29,690 bases of DNA from Spirogloea muscicola (lineage: Eukaryota; Streptophyta; Zygnematophyceae; Spirogloeales; Spirogloeaceae), in assembly GCA_009602725.1 (NCBI GenBank), contig WELB01000184.1:92369-122058 (forward strand). Direction: 5' to 3'. Position 1 is the first letter of the stretch. Every line of letters starts with the position of its first letter. The notes beneath the pieces are model-generated. The model searched no databases. It was given only the letters and a program-made list of their open reading frames with translations, and had not been told where the DNA came from. Position numbers and translations under genes: made by a program. This document shows positions 1 through 13,921 of the stretch, piece by piece.

Positions 1-985
1 ACCCCGACATGGCCGGCCAGGCGGTCTCCTTTGCGCACCTCGCGCACACCGCTGACCTGCGCGTCCAAGCGCGCTTCGCGGCCGTCGTCGACAAGGCCGC
101 CTACACCACCGCCGTGCTGCAGCTTCCTGAGGCTGACCTGCGCGGGCGCGCGAGACTACATTCGGCCTCCTCCCCGGGGGCAGCGGCGTGGCTCCAGGCA
201 CTCCCCATCACTGACGCCCTGACCCTCCCAGATGAGGTGTTTCGCACTGCCGTCCACCGGCTCCTGGGGCTGCCGCCTCCAGGCCTCCAGGGCGTGCGTC
301 AATGTGTGGCGAGCGAGGGGCCGAGCCTGGCGAGCTGGCTGCTCACGTCCTGCGCTGTTCCCATGGCGGCGAGAGGACGGCGGCCCACGACCGCCTCCGG
401 GACGCGATGCACGGCATCCTGGTGGAGGCTGGCTTCGCGGTGGCAGCGGAGCACTCCGGCGTCATGCCGCTCCAGGCCAGGGCCGACGGTCTCCATGCTC
501 GTCGCGTCGACCTGGTGGCCACGCCACAGGCCGGCGGGCCACGTCTGCTTCTGGATGTGGTGACTACCGACGCATTTGACCGCTCCCACCCAGCCCAGTC
601 TGCCACCAAGGCTGGGTATGCGGTCGCCTGCGCCGCTCGGGCAAAAGAGATCAAGTACGCCGACCATCCGCCGGAAGACGAGTTCTTCCCGTTGGCAATT
701 GACATCCATGGGGCACTGGGCGCTCGGTGGCTTGAGCTACTTAACCAGCTCGCCTGCCACGCAATCGCCCGTCGCTTCCATGGTGAACCGGTAGACTTTC
801 CTGCAGCCGGGTCGCTGGCGCAAGTGTATCGCATGCGCTTGGCCGTCTCGCTGCAGAGGTCCATGGCCCGTGCGCTGCACCTTCGTGCCGGGAGAGCCCT
901 CGCTGCTGCCTCTGGCTCTGTCCAGGGGACCCACTTCCAGGACCCTAGCCTCTCTGATTTGCGGCTGCTTAGCAGGGGTTACTGA
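1..985 (+). pseudogene. Non-LTR retroelement ORF, C-terminal part (copy A, frameshifted)
   Basis: This is the 3' end of a retroelement polyprotein cut by the left window edge. The frame from position 9 carries a segment typical of the region after the RT domain (WLQALP, then a LGLP motif near 265-280). Near position 300 the reading moves to another frame that runs to the TGA at 983-985. That second part has a zinc-finger-like CGE...H..RC and HD block, then an R-x-DLVA...LLLDVV stretch that could be a PD-(D/E)XK endonuclease core, then a C-terminal block (FFPLAIDIHGALG, VSLQRSMARAL) ending SDLRLLSRGY. The same C-terminal block recurs at least eight times in the window. The retroelement assignment comes from the family pattern as I know it; the endonuclease reading is weaker. 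It is not a host gene. Confidence 0.6.
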
Positions 986-1131
986 GTGATTTGTAGCTGC
1001 TTTCTTTCTTTGTGTGCTTTGGTTTCTTAGCGCTTCCTCTGGCTTCCTCTGGCCCCCTTCTCGTTTTCTGTTCATTCTTTTTTGGGCTGGCTTGTCCAGC
1101 CCCTATCCTCAATGGGCGAGCCCTTTCTTCT
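928..1131 (+). repeat. Retroelement 3' tail, near-identical inverted partner of 3048-3251
   Basis: This covers the last codons of copy A and its 3' untranslated tail. By eye it matches the reverse complement of 3048-3251 over 204 bases with about three mismatches. The tail contains the hairpin GGGCTGG-CTTGT-CCAGCCC at 1084-1102 and then the recurring AATGGGCGAGCCC motif. The near identity contrasts with the decay of the coding copies and suggests recent duplication, or that both tails come from young 5'-truncated insertions. Confidence 0.75.
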
Positions 1132-1159
1132 AGAAAAGCCAGCCCAAAAAAGAATGAAC
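1070..1159. repeat. Tail-to-tail junction with 24-bp perfect inverted repeat
   Basis: Bases 1070-1093 are the exact reverse complement of 1136-1159. Each arm is the TTCATTCTTTTTTGGGCTGG tail motif of the retroelement family, so this is best read as two tails meeting head on: the tail of copy A from the left and that of copy B from the right. A foldback MITE is the alternative, but each arm continues into its own coding copy. Confidence 0.6.
1084..1102 (+). other. Conserved 3'-tail hairpin
   Basis: A seven-base-pair stem GGGCTGG/CCAGCCC with a five-base loop, preceded by a run of T. The same hairpin, with small changes, occurs at 2545-2563, 3077-3095, 3312-3331, 3555-3573, 3707-3725, 3788-3807 and 23329-23347. 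It probably marks the 3' untranslated region of the non-LTR family. Confidence 0.6.
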
Positions 1160-1309
1160 AAAGGTCGTGAAGGAGGCCGGGGGAAGCGCTAAGAAAAACA
1201 AGCACACAGAGAGAAGGCGCGCGGTGCGCATGAAATTGAAAGGGAGGCCAATTCTAGCCTTACAAATGTCCTGGTAATTGAGAAACAAAGCAGCTACAGT
1301 ACGTATCAC

Positions 1310-1746
1310 TTAGTAACCCCTGCTAAGCAGCCCCAGGTCAGAGACGCTAGGCTCCAGAAAGTGGGTCCCCTGGCCAGAGCCAGAGGCAGCAGCGAGGGCT
1401 CTGCCGGCACACAGTGCAGCGCACGGGCCATAGACCTCTGCAGCGCAACGGCCAAGCGCATCCTGTACACCTGCGCTGACGACCCGGCTGCAGGAAAGTC
1501 CACCGGCTCCCAATGGAAGCGGCGGACGATGGCGGAGCGGGCGAGCTGGTTGAGCAAGTCGAGCCACCGGGCGCCCAATGCCCCATGCGTGTCGATCGCC
1601 AGCGGGAAGAACTCGTCTTCCCGCGGATGATCGGCATATTTAAGCTCCTTAACCCGAGCGGCACAGGCGACCGCATACCCAGCCTTGATGGCACATTGGG
1701 CTGGGTGTGAGCGAATCAGTACCCCCTGCACAAGCCCGTGCTGCAC
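1310..1746 (-). pseudogene. Non-LTR retroelement ORF, C-terminal part (copy B)
   Basis: A minus-strand copy of the C-terminal block of copy A. It reads SHPAQCAIKAGYAVACAAR, then FFPLAIDTHGALGARWLDLL, then VYRMRLAVALQRSMARAL. Near the end the frame shifts, and the conserved SVSDLGLLSRGY end lies in the neighbouring frame with its stop at 1310-1312. It is truncated upstream near 1746, with no zinc-finger or RT part. The downstream tail (1132-1309 on the minus strand) is more diverged than that of copy A. It is a dead 5'-truncated insertion. Confidence 0.6.
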
Positions 1747-1844
1747 GGCGAGCTGGTCGCGGCGCGCCGCCGGTGTAATGATGTCATGTAATGTAATGGT
1801 ATGGTATGATGTATTCTTTATGGGCGAGCACTTCCCAATGAGCT

Positions 1845-2195
1845 GGCCACGCAGTGGGCGGTGCAGAACAAAGAAAGTTGCGGCATTACTCTAATTACCC
1901 CCAATGCGATCAGCTCCTGCCAGCGGCAGTCGACACCTTTGGCTGTCTGGGTCCTCATTTCCACACACTTCTTCAGAATATTGCCAATGTAGGCTACACA
2001 CGTCGTGCAGATGTGTTTCCGGCTGAGATGGGCTTGCCAGCTGCATATCTGTCGTTCTTGCGACGACGAGTATCGGCCTCTTTGCAGCGTGCCCAGGCTA
2101 ATGCTGTGCACCAGAAAGCTGGGCAAGCTCTAGTTGGTGACAGAAGGGCTTCATATCTGACATCTAGTATTCAATTAGTGACCTTTATATTTTGA
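1845..2195 (+). pseudogene. Non-LTR retroelement C-terminal part, second subfamily (copy C)
   Basis: An open frame from about 1854 encodes a diverged version of the same C-terminal domain: LLPAAVDTFGCLGPHFHTLL, then FLRRRVSASLQRAQANAVHQ. It aligns with the minus-strand copy at 17155-17730 much better than with copy A, so the two form a separate subfamily. The differences between those two are largely conservative amino-acid changes. The end after 2150 shows no SDLRLLSRGY motif. There is no sign of expression. Confidence 0.5.
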
Positions 2196-2572
2196 CCCGT
2201 GGTTACTGAGCGGGTCAATTTGCTGAAGGTTATGTAGGTCTAGAGATGTGCTTGCCTTTGTACTTGGCCATTGGCCCTCGTTTGTTTCAAATACACAAAA
2301 CTTTCTTAATGAGATACGTGGCTGGAACGTCAATATAATGGGGAAACATAGCTGCAGGGCACTGGGGAGAAAGTGGCTCTCTCTTTCTGACCTGAGGCTG
2401 CTCAGCAGGGGGTTACTAGTGCTTCGTAGCTGCTTAGTTTCTAGGAAAGCGGGCGTGGGGAACGAGGAAAGAAACGAGGGCCTGAGGCCGGCGTGAAAGA
2501 AGTGCTCGCCCATAGAGAAGAGGCACGCGCGCTCATGCTTTTTTGGGCTGGCTTTTCCAGCTCTGGCCCCGA
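2196..2572 (+). repeat. Mixed repeat debris with a solo retroelement tail
   Basis: No gene is visible. Bases 2319-2370 resemble 20372-20427 (both include TCAATATAATGGG followed by an ATAGCTG motif). Bases 2385-2432 resemble the coding end and tail start of the retroelement family (CTGAGGCTGCTCAGCAGGGG and GTAGCTGCTT). Another tail hairpin, GGGCTGG at 2545-2551 with an imperfect partner at 2557-2563, leads into copy D. Confidence 0.45.
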
Positions 2573-3006
2573 TAGCCGATGTAGTCACCACCGATGTGGT
2601 CGACCGCTCCAACCTGGGGCTCTCTGCCTCGCGGGCCGGCCATCGCTGCCTCGAAGGCCGCTCGCTGCAAGGCGGCCAAGCACTCCGACCACCCACCTGC
2701 CGACGAGTTCGTCCCCTTGGCGGTGGACGTGCACGGGGCTCTTGGGTCCCAGTGGCTTGACCTATTGGCTCGGCTTGCGCGGCGGGCTGTATCCCGCAGA
2801 CGCGGCGAGCCAGCCGACTTCGACGCCGCGGGCTCGTGGGCTCAGGTATATCGGATGCGCCTCTCTGTATCCCTGCAGCGGTCCATGGCCCACGCTCTGC
2901 ATCTGCGAGCTGGCCGTGCTCTCGCTGCAGCTCTGGCTTTCGTCAGGGTGATAGCTTCCCGGCAGCTAGTCCGTCGGATCTGAGGCTCCTCACTCGTACT
3001 TATTGA
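2573..3006 (+). pseudogene. Non-LTR retroelement C-terminal part (copy D)
   Basis: The start carries a DVVTTDVVDRS-like stretch in one frame. From 2594 another frame reads HSDHPPADEFVPLAVDVHGA, then QVYRMRLSVSLQRSMAHALH. The final SDLRLLTRTY-like end (to about 3006) lies in a third frame, so at least two frameshifts are present. It is closest to the minus-strand fragment at 20085-20365. Confidence 0.6.
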
Positions 3007-3047
3007 GTGATCCATCCTCCCCCTGTTTTACCATTGCATCCTCAGGA

Positions 3048-3251
3048 AGAAGAAAGGGCTCGCCCATTGAGGATAGGGGCTGGACAAGCCAGCCCAAAAA
3101 AGAATGAACAAAGAACGAGAAGGGGGCCAGAGGAAGCCAGAGGAAGCGCTAAGAAACCAAAGCACACAAAGAAAGAAAGCAGCTACAAATTACTCAGTAA
3201 CCCCTGCTAAGCAGCCGCAAATCAGAGAGGCTAGGGTCCTGGAAGTGGGTC
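3048..3251 (-). repeat. Retroelement 3' end (copy E), inverted partner of 928-1131
   Basis: Minus-strand copy of only the last codons (SLSDLRLLSRGY, stop at 3194-3196) and the 3' tail. It is nearly identical to the reverse complement of 928-1131. Its hairpin is at 3077-3095. The coding part stops abruptly at about 3251. Confidence 0.7.
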
Positions 3252-3280
3252 AGGCCCCTTTGTAGCTGCTCACCGCTCTT

Positions 3281-3840
3281 AGGCCCCTCTGAACCTTTGT
3301 GAATGCTTTTTGGGCTGGCTTTTCGCAGCCCTTGCCCCCATTGAGAGTGCCACTTTCTTCTTCGCCAGCCCCGGTAATCAATGGGCGAGCCCTTCGATGG
3401 GAGAGGTTCGGGGCGCGCTTCTCGCCAGCGTGGCGGGCGGCGGGGCGCGGACGTGGCGAGGGCGACGCGGACGGGACCCCCCGCCCGTTCGAACTCGGCG
3501 CGCCCCGCCCCGCCCCGCACGGCGCCCACCGCGGGGCGCCCTTTCTTCTTTTTTGGGCTGGCTGTTCCAGCCCATATTCTCAATCCCTTCTTCTCCCTCT
3601 AGTAGGTGGCAGAAGGGCTCCGTTCCTTTCTTCCCTCCATTTACCCAATCCCCTCTTTTCTCTTCTCTTACCGCTCTTAGAAGAAGGGCTCGCCCATTGA
3701 GAATATGGGCTGGAACAGCCAGCCCAAAAAAGAATGAACAGAGTACAAGAAGGCTTAGGCCCCTCTGAACCTTTGTGCATTCTTTTTGGGCTGGCTTTTC
3801 GCAGCCCTTGCCCCCATTTCTTTTTTGGGAGTGCCACTTC
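3281..3840. repeat. Cluster of four solo retroelement tails
   Basis: Four tail fragments without coding parts lie here: plus-strand tails at 3281-3360, 3541-3590 and 3757-3840, and a minus-strand tail at 3683-3745. The first and third share about 80 bases beginning TAGGCCCCTCTGAACCTTTG. The second and fourth are inverted copies of each other (for example CCCATATTCTCAAT against its complement). Between them is a GC-rich stretch at 3410-3540. Large open frames on both strands here come from base composition and the repeats, not genes. Confidence 0.5.
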
Positions 3841-4304
3841 TTTCTGGAAGAAAGAAACGTTGCGTCTGATTGCAGATTGCACATCGGAACATCGGAAAGC
3901 TGCTGTTCCATGACTGGCCTCTTTAAACACTTCGGGGCCAGTGCCTTACCGTGGAGGAGGAGGGCCCCATTTCTTTCCGGAAACCCTCTCTGCGATTCCC
4001 CATCCGCTGGCCCTTGATCTTGCAGCCTCCCACATTCTTTCCTCATCACAGCCGCCGCCCCCCCGCCGGGGTGCTTCCCGCGGCCATCGCCCCCCCCGGC
4101 CAAAAAGAAAGAAAAGCTGCTCTCCCCTCCTCCCCGCTCCGCCGGCGCCGCCGCCACCCGGCCCCGCTCCTCCACTAGTCCCTCCTCTCCTGCCCGCCGG
4201 CGCCGGCGGCGGCGGCTCTTCTACTCTAGGCCATCTAAGCTGCTGCGCGGCGCCGTCACTTGAGGCCGCTGTTAGCTAGCCATGCTGGCGCGCTCGAGGT
4301 CGAG
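3841..4304 (+). promoter_or_regulatory. Upstream region of the AXS gene
   Basis: No coding copy is seen. The segment 4050-4230 is very C-rich with GCCGGC motifs and looks like the promoter and 5' leader of the AXS gene. No TATA box or start site can be named. Confidence 0.3.
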
Positions 4305-7300
4305 ATGCCGGAGCTGACGGCGCTGCGCGCCGCGCCGCGAGCGACGGCCCTCCAGGCGGCCGGCCGGCCGGGCTGCGCCATGGGGAGCATGGGCCACGGG
4401 GCGGTCAATCTAGACGGCATCCCTGTGCAGCCCCTCTTGGTACGCGTTGCTTCGCCGCACACCTTCCACTGGCAATGTCAGGCCTTCTCTTATGCTCCTC
4501 CTGCGGGACTGTGCCATTAACGTCCTCGAGCCGCCTGTCCGGCCTTAGCCATTCTCCAGCTGGTCTCCAGCTCCGACTTCCCCTGCTCCTGGAGCAACCG
4601 TCACCTTCTGAGCCGCTCTTGGCTTGCTCGGGAGCAAGGTGGTCCAGAAGAAGCCGGCCAAGCAACTCTGCTTCAAGTGCTGGCTGAGCACCACACTAGC
4701 TTCGTCACGAGCTTCATTCCTGTCCCCATGCTGCTGCTCCTGCAGATTTGCATGATAGGAGGCTCGGGCTTCATTGGCTCGCACCTGTGCGAGAAGCTCA
4801 TGTGGGAGACGCAGCACTCCGTGGTGGCAGTGGATATTCATAACGACAAGATCGCACACCTGCTAGGAGGAGGTCATCCCTGGAGCAGTCGCATAGATTT
4901 CCACAAGTTCAACATCAAGCATGACTCCCGCTTGGAGGGCTTGATCAGAGAATGCGACATGGTGAGAGGCTGGAGGTCAGAATATCTGCGTGCTTGCATT
5001 GCTCCCCGCGTGGACTACCTACTTGCTTCCACTTTGCTCATCGAATGCGTTGCCTGCCTAAACCTTCTTTCAGCACCTGCTTTCCTGGTCTGCAGACAAT
5101 CAACCTGGCCGCAATCTGCACGCCAGCAGATTACAACACGCGGCCTCTAGACACCATCTACAGCAACTTTGTTGATGCACTGCCCGTGGTGAGTAGGTCA
5201 ATGTCTTGGACGCTCTAGTATGAGCATTATGTGACAGACTTTACCAGCCCTGCATTACAGCCTCCTTACGCAGAACACCTTTCAAGCAAGGCCTATTTGC
5301 TTGGGACTGCCACAACTGTCTCTCATATACTCTGTCCTGCTGTGATGTACTTGTTGAGCTCGATGGCGTATTCACCAGGTAGTGCAGTGATTTTGATAAA
5401 AGGAAATGCTTGCTCGACGAGAGGCTGTGATGTAGTGAAGCTGAATCTCATCTATGATTTTGCCCACAGGTAAGGTACTGCACAGATTACAAGAAGCCAC
5501 TTATTCACTTTTCAACATGCGAGGTTTATGGGAAGACAATCAGCAGTTACTTGCCAAGGGATAGTGAGCACCGGAAGGTACTCCACTCTCTGTCCCGCCC
5601 TGCTATCTGGAAGAGTTGGTAGCCAAGAGTTTCTTGGCTACCTTGTCACGAGGTTTCTTCCACTGCAGGCATCATGCTGCGAGTGCTGGTGCCAGTGCTT
5701 ACTGATGAAAGCTTGATCAGTGAACCTCTAATACTGCCGTTGGTAGAAATGCAAAGGATCGCTCCATATAAGCTTTAATAGGAGTTCGAGAGCATTCATG
5801 GGGCACTCAGAGCTACAGCCTGCACTTGCTTTGGCTGGGGCCCTCTATCTCATTTAGCAGCCAACATTGACAGGCTTCACGTGTTGATAACAGCATGCTG
5901 TCATTTGCAGGACCCTGCTTACTATGTTCTGAAGGAGGATGAGAGCCCTTGCATATTCGGGCCAGTTGAGAAGCAACGATGGTCATATGCCTGTGCCAAG
6001 CAGCTCATTGAGCGGTTGATCTTTGGTAGGGTGCCCTTCACTGACTGAGGGGTTAAACAGTGAGCAAATTAGCAGTTGCTGGTACAGCATGGATTTGCTG
6101 GCTCCCATAAGGGGGAGATACCAAGAGTAACCATGCTGGTCCTTTCATTTGCAGCTGAGGGAGCAGAGAATGGCCTACAGTTCACTATCGTACGGCCCTT
6201 CAATTGGATTGGGCCACGCATGGACTTCATTCCTGGCGTAGATGGAGAAGGGGTTCCTCGTGTCCTCGCATGCTTCAGCAACGTGAGTCCCAGAACTAAA
6301 GAAACCACCATGTATCACTTGTGGAAGATGCCACGAGCTATTGAACAGGCAATTCTTGCTCAGATCCTTAGTGTAGGAAGGAGAGGCCTTGCATCATAAT
6401 ATTTCTAATATGTATTTGCTTGCCATAAAAGCAAAGTTGCATCAGGACCCTGAAGACCATGTCCAATCCACGGTGTGAAGATTAAGCTGAAGTACAAATT
6501 GCAGACCACCCCAACTTGTCTCTCCTCCAAATGCTTGTTCAGAATCTTATGAGGGGGGAGCCCCTCAAGTTGGTCGATGGAGGCCGTTCACAGCGCACCT
6601 TTGTGTACATAAAGGATGCCATTGAGGCAGTTCTGCTCATGATTGTGGGTGCCTCATGCTCGTTGCTCTTGACAGAGAAAGTTGCCTGATTGTGAAATTG
6701 GTTAATGAAATGATTGCTCAGGGTCTTTGTGGCCGTGAAAAGCGTGATAATCGAGCAGCATTGAGATGGCCTTGTCTCTCTGCTACCTTTGCAGGATAAT
6801 CCTGCTCGGTCTTGTAATCGCATTTTCAATGTCGGTAACCCAAACAATGAGGCAACTGTGAAGGAACTGGCTGAGCTGATGACAAAGGTGAGATCCTGAT
6901 TAGAGTAGTTGTGCAGGTCGATGCAGACAGACAAGGACACTTGGTCTGGCTGTGGGATGAATTCCTCAGAGAGATTGGTTCCTTGCTTGCTGCAAAAGAC
7001 TCTCATCTTTAGGTACTGACGTATTCTGACGTATTGCTGATTCTTCTTGTGCAGATCTACTGCCGTGTAAGTGGCGAGCCTATGTTAGAGACCCCTACAG
7101 TGGATGTGTCCTCCCAGGACTTCTACGGACAGGGCTATGACGACAGTGACAAACGTATACCAGACATGACCATAATTCAGGAGCAGCTTGGTAAGCATCC
7201 CTCAAGTCTGTGAAAAATCACTAGTTGCTGACAACCATTCCAGTCAAACTTTGTGGATCTGGCTTGTCTAGCAGAATGCATATTTGCAACCTCGAGTATT

Positions 7301-7471
7301 TGTCCTACTCATTCTCAGTACAGGGATCATTTGATTGTGTTGTTGGTTGTTGCAGGTTGGCAGCCAAGCACCAGCTTGGAGGAGCTCCTGGACGTTACCC
7401 TCACTTATCAGCATACAACATATGCTGCAGCTGTCAAGCAAGCCATGAGAAAGACAATGGCTACTACGTGA
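4305..7471 (+). CDS. AXS: UDP-D-apiose/UDP-D-xylose synthase
   Basis: AXS converts UDP-glucuronate to UDP-apiose and UDP-xylose, using bound NAD+, in the cytosol; the products feed cell-wall and glycoside synthesis. I model ten exons: 4305-4439, 4746-4961, 5096-5188, 5470-5577, 5911-6025, 6155-6282, 6543-6644, 6795-6887, 7055-7190 and 7356-7471. All introns are GT-AG, phases agree, and the product is 413 aa (plant enzymes are about 390). It has the Rossmann motif GGSGFIG (50-56), INLAAICTPADYNTRP with Cys125, HFSTCEVYG with Cys165, WSYACAK with Tyr210 and Lys214, GGRSQRTFVY and GYDDSDKRIPD. Cys125, Cys165 and Tyr210 correspond to the plant catalytic Cys100, Cys140 and Tyr185 with a constant offset of 25, which is explained by a longer N-terminus. 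The start ATG at 4305 is the first in frame, but Met-rich positions 39 and 42 are alternatives. No breaks are seen. Confidence 0.95.
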
Positions 7472-8250
7472 GACATGGCCACATTGACCTAGGCCAAGGT
7501 GATTCTTACTTTGAGCTGTCCTTTGTTCAAGCTCATTGCGCATGTTCAGAATCAGTCATGTCTGCTGAACTTTAGTCTATCATCCAGAGTTGTCCCTCCA
7601 CGTGAAGCAATCTGATCATTTTGCAGACCCTTTTATTGGGTGGCTCAGGCCAGCGGCTCCAGAGTGACATCTGGCAATGACGTCACAGCACTGGGTGACC
7701 TTTGCGGCTGAGCAGCAAGATTTGCGCGCTATACCAACCTGGCGGCTGTACTGACCCCCTGGCTTTTAGTAATTGCAACAAGACAGTGGTAGTGAGTAGG
7801 GCTACTGACCTCAGTCAGGGGCCATTAGGGAGCCCCAGATTTAACCAAGTTTATACACCCCTGGCAGTGATGCTTGCTGCAATTTTTGCTCGTAGCGTCA
7901 CTTGCCTCGGCTTTCAAGACTGCTCCCCAGGGGTCCACATCGTGTGGCAAACATCTATGGAGCCTGCTCCAAGTAGCCTTTCAGATGCTTATATGTGACC
8001 ATGACAAGGTGCAGTTTTGTACCTCCTCCTCATCTTGTGCTAGCAGTTGTGCGCTCCATCGAGGTAGGCAAGAGATACACAAGGTTAACCGAGTGCCTGC
8101 TGGCCTCAAAAGGCTTCAGGGCCTCCTACTTTTAGGATGACGTTCAAAATTGGCCGCCCCCACCCAGTAACAGAGCAATTTATTCCCTTAGCACATGCCA
8201 GCTCGCTCGAGTGACTCTAGGTGTGGCTCGAGCAGCAGGGAGTTGTAAAT
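7472..8250 (+). other. AXS 3' untranslated region with a possible intron
   Basis: No coding similarity is visible after the AXS stop. Positions 7499-7626 have the look of an intron (AAG|GTGATT ... TTTTGCAG) in the untranslated region. The reading frames in 7225-7998 are chance. Confidence 0.35.
8244..8248 (+). promoter_or_regulatory. Candidate TGTAA poly(A) signal for AXS
   Basis: TGTAA is the usual poly(A) signal of chlorophyte green algae. I see no earlier copy in the 770 bases after the stop codon, so this is the first candidate. A five-base motif is weak evidence. Confidence 0.3.
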
Positions 8251-9671
8251 GTGCAGCCTGGACGAAGAAAATCCTCAATCTCAGCTACAGGCTGACTCGT
8301 GTTTGTGTGAGGTCGAGGAAGCTGGATGGTGATCACTTTAATGAGCTGCCGACGGTGGACACTTAAGAGAGTGGCCTTCAAGGGAACAGTGCCAATGAAG
8401 TTCAGTGTCTGCCCTTCACATCAAGCTGCTCCTGATGTCAGTAAGTAAACCAATCTAGCATAAGAAAGGCTTCACAAGCACTGGTCTGCCAGTTGAGGAA
8501 GTAATGTGGAGAGCGTGTCGAGGAAGACGAGTTGGGCTAGAGGCAACAGCCAACCTCTCTCCTCTCTATCCCCCATAGGTCGCTGACTGGGTGCAATGTC
8601 AGTCAGATTCACAGGTTTTCACTTAAACGGCACCATTAAATTTGGAGGGGGACGCTTGCATGCTTGTCTTACCACCAAAGCTGGTCTCTGGAGATGGAAT
8701 TGGGCAGACCGTCCAAGTCCACACAAGCAAGGGCTGTCCCCCATCGTCACGAGCTTGTCGTGCACAAAGGCAGCCAGAGGGTTACAGCAGCGGAAAGTGT
8801 TGGGGTGCAGGCAGAAGGCGTGGGCCTTGAGCTTCACAGGGCCGGGTCAATGGTGTCTGTCTCCAGCGCCCTAAGGGCTCAGCACAAGCTAAGTACAGCA
8901 AAGGGATGGTGTGACGGCTATTGAGTCTGAATAGAGTTGTCGTTCTATATCAGCACGCGTCATGCCCAGCATTGCAGATAGGTGGGGCTCAGCCCCCGCC
9001 AGTGAGGGCCGCTTTGACCTTGTCGGAGATTCACTAGGCGGCGGCCCCCTGCATCATCACACATATTGTCATAACCTTCATCACAGCTCCAACAAAGCCA
9101 GGTGAGGGGGGGCCGCAATATATGCCACAGTGTGAAGCACTGCCAAAGCAAGCACGCGAAGGATCTAACCACCTTCTGCAGGATGTCATCTTGGCCTCGT
9201 GATGGGCAATTTCGGGGCCTGTATAAGCGATGACTAGACCTCTTCCATATCCTCGTCCAACATGCCAAGGCACGCATCAGCGAGCAGCAATTGTGGCATC
9301 CCTTGTCATCGTATGGCAAGCTGCCCTGTGAATGATACAGATGTGCTTGTCGGTTTGTCTGGAAAGGTCTCAGGCACACACGCTGCGCGCTGGCTGTGCT
9401 CTTTCCTCTGTTTGTGAACTTTGCAGGGGCGCCTATAGTTGCTCTTAAGAGTTAACAGCGCTTCCAGATTGACAGCAGTGGCTGTGAGAGGCCAGCCCAA
9501 AGGAATGGACTTCTAAGAAAAGATACACTGAGTGTCAAGTACAGTGACGTACTTGCTCTAATGGACCCCGGTATGGCGATGCCTTTCGCAGAGCAGCTGG
9601 TGAATCAATCTGGTGGGCTTGACGGCGACCATGCTCGCCTTGAAACCCGAGTCAAATGTCATATACGTCAC
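8251..9671 (-). other. Possible later exons of a minus-strand gene
   Basis: Several minus-strand stretches look protein-like but cannot be joined. At 8635-8835 there is a frame with CLHPNTFRCCNPLAAFVHDK, followed by a good donor (GTG|GTAAGA). At 9243-9300 there is ADACLGMLDEDMEE before a GT. At 9040-9180 helix-like frames follow TGCAG. At 9558-9690 an EALVTYMTFDSGFKAS frame overlaps the end of exon 2. They could belong to the gene starting at 10036. I recognise no family, and any one of these may be intron. Confidence 0.25.
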
Positions 9672-10036
9672 CAGCGCCTCCGGAGAGGGAGGGGGGTAGC
9701 CGGAGCGAGGTACTGCAGACGCTGCGCTAGGCTCTTGGTGAGCAGAGCAACTGCCAGCTGAATGATCTGCAAGTCGGAGTGGCAAGCCGCTGGTCTAAGG
9801 TGCTCCTGCAGCCGGGCTCGCAGCTGCTCCTCCAACGAAGTACACTGAAACTGATGGCAAATAGAGGAGTCTCATGGCCGGGGGCAGCATCAGAGGGACT
9901 GGTAAGCGTCGCGGCGACCAGGTGACGTACTGCTTTACACACTGTCGAGTTGAGCGGTCAGCTGCTTATGGGCGAGCACTTTCTTGTTATGGGAGGTGGT
10001 TACGGCAGCCACAGACACAGTCTTCCGGACTGCCAT
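9672..10036 (-). CDS. 5' part of a probable unknown minus-strand gene
   Basis: Two exons fit together. Exon 1 runs from the ATG at 10036 down to 9941 (32 codons, starting MAVRKTVSVAAV). It ends before GTGTAAAG in phase 0. Exon 2 starts at 9844 after TTTCAG and reads CTSLEEQLRARLQEHL, then HSDLQIIQLAVALLTKSLAQ, which is helical and amphipathic in character. It probably ends near 9672 before GTGACG. I cannot complete the gene or name a family. The start lies 282 bases from the ATG of the divergent gene at 10319. A plus-strand frame over 9984-10205 is the alternative reading of exon 1, but it has no splice partners. Confidence 0.4.
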
Positions 10037-10318
10037 GGCCCATGTGTCGCAGGGAGACCTTGTCTTGCGCAACGTGCTCTCAGACACAAAAGCAAGCGCC
10101 CAAAAAGTCCCTCAGCGCCAGAGAGGCACAACTCGCAACACCACCGTCCCATCAATCGGCATTCCATGTTCTCAGTGCGGTAGTGGAGGGAGTGGACGGC
10201 CTTGAGGGGGCTCACAAACGGCGTGATTTGACGGCAACCCCAAAGCGCTGCAGGCTGCAGCCGCTCTGCATGCAAAACCCCCCCCCGGCCCCTCGCCGCC
10301 GCCGCCGCCGCCGTGGTC
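10037..10318. promoter_or_regulatory. Putative divergent promoter region
   Basis: A 282-base interval between the inferred ATG of the minus-strand gene (10036) and that of the plus-strand gene (10319). It ends in a C-run and a CCG trinucleotide run (10295-10313), probably in the 5' leader of the plus-strand gene. No specific element is identified. Confidence 0.3.

Positions 10319-13921
<3,603 letters not shown>

Noticed and set aside
1070-1159. Foldback MITE
   Set aside because: The arms are the tails of two adjacent retroelement copies pointing at each other, which explains the palindrome.
3378-4175. 265-codon minus-strand open frame
   Set aside because: It crosses several retroelement tails in both orientations and a GC-rich leader, and shows no domain.
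9984-10205. Plus-strand frame with a protein-like stretch (AATDTVFRTAMAHV)
   Set aside because: No splice partners were found; the minus strand gives a start codon and a phase-matched second exon.
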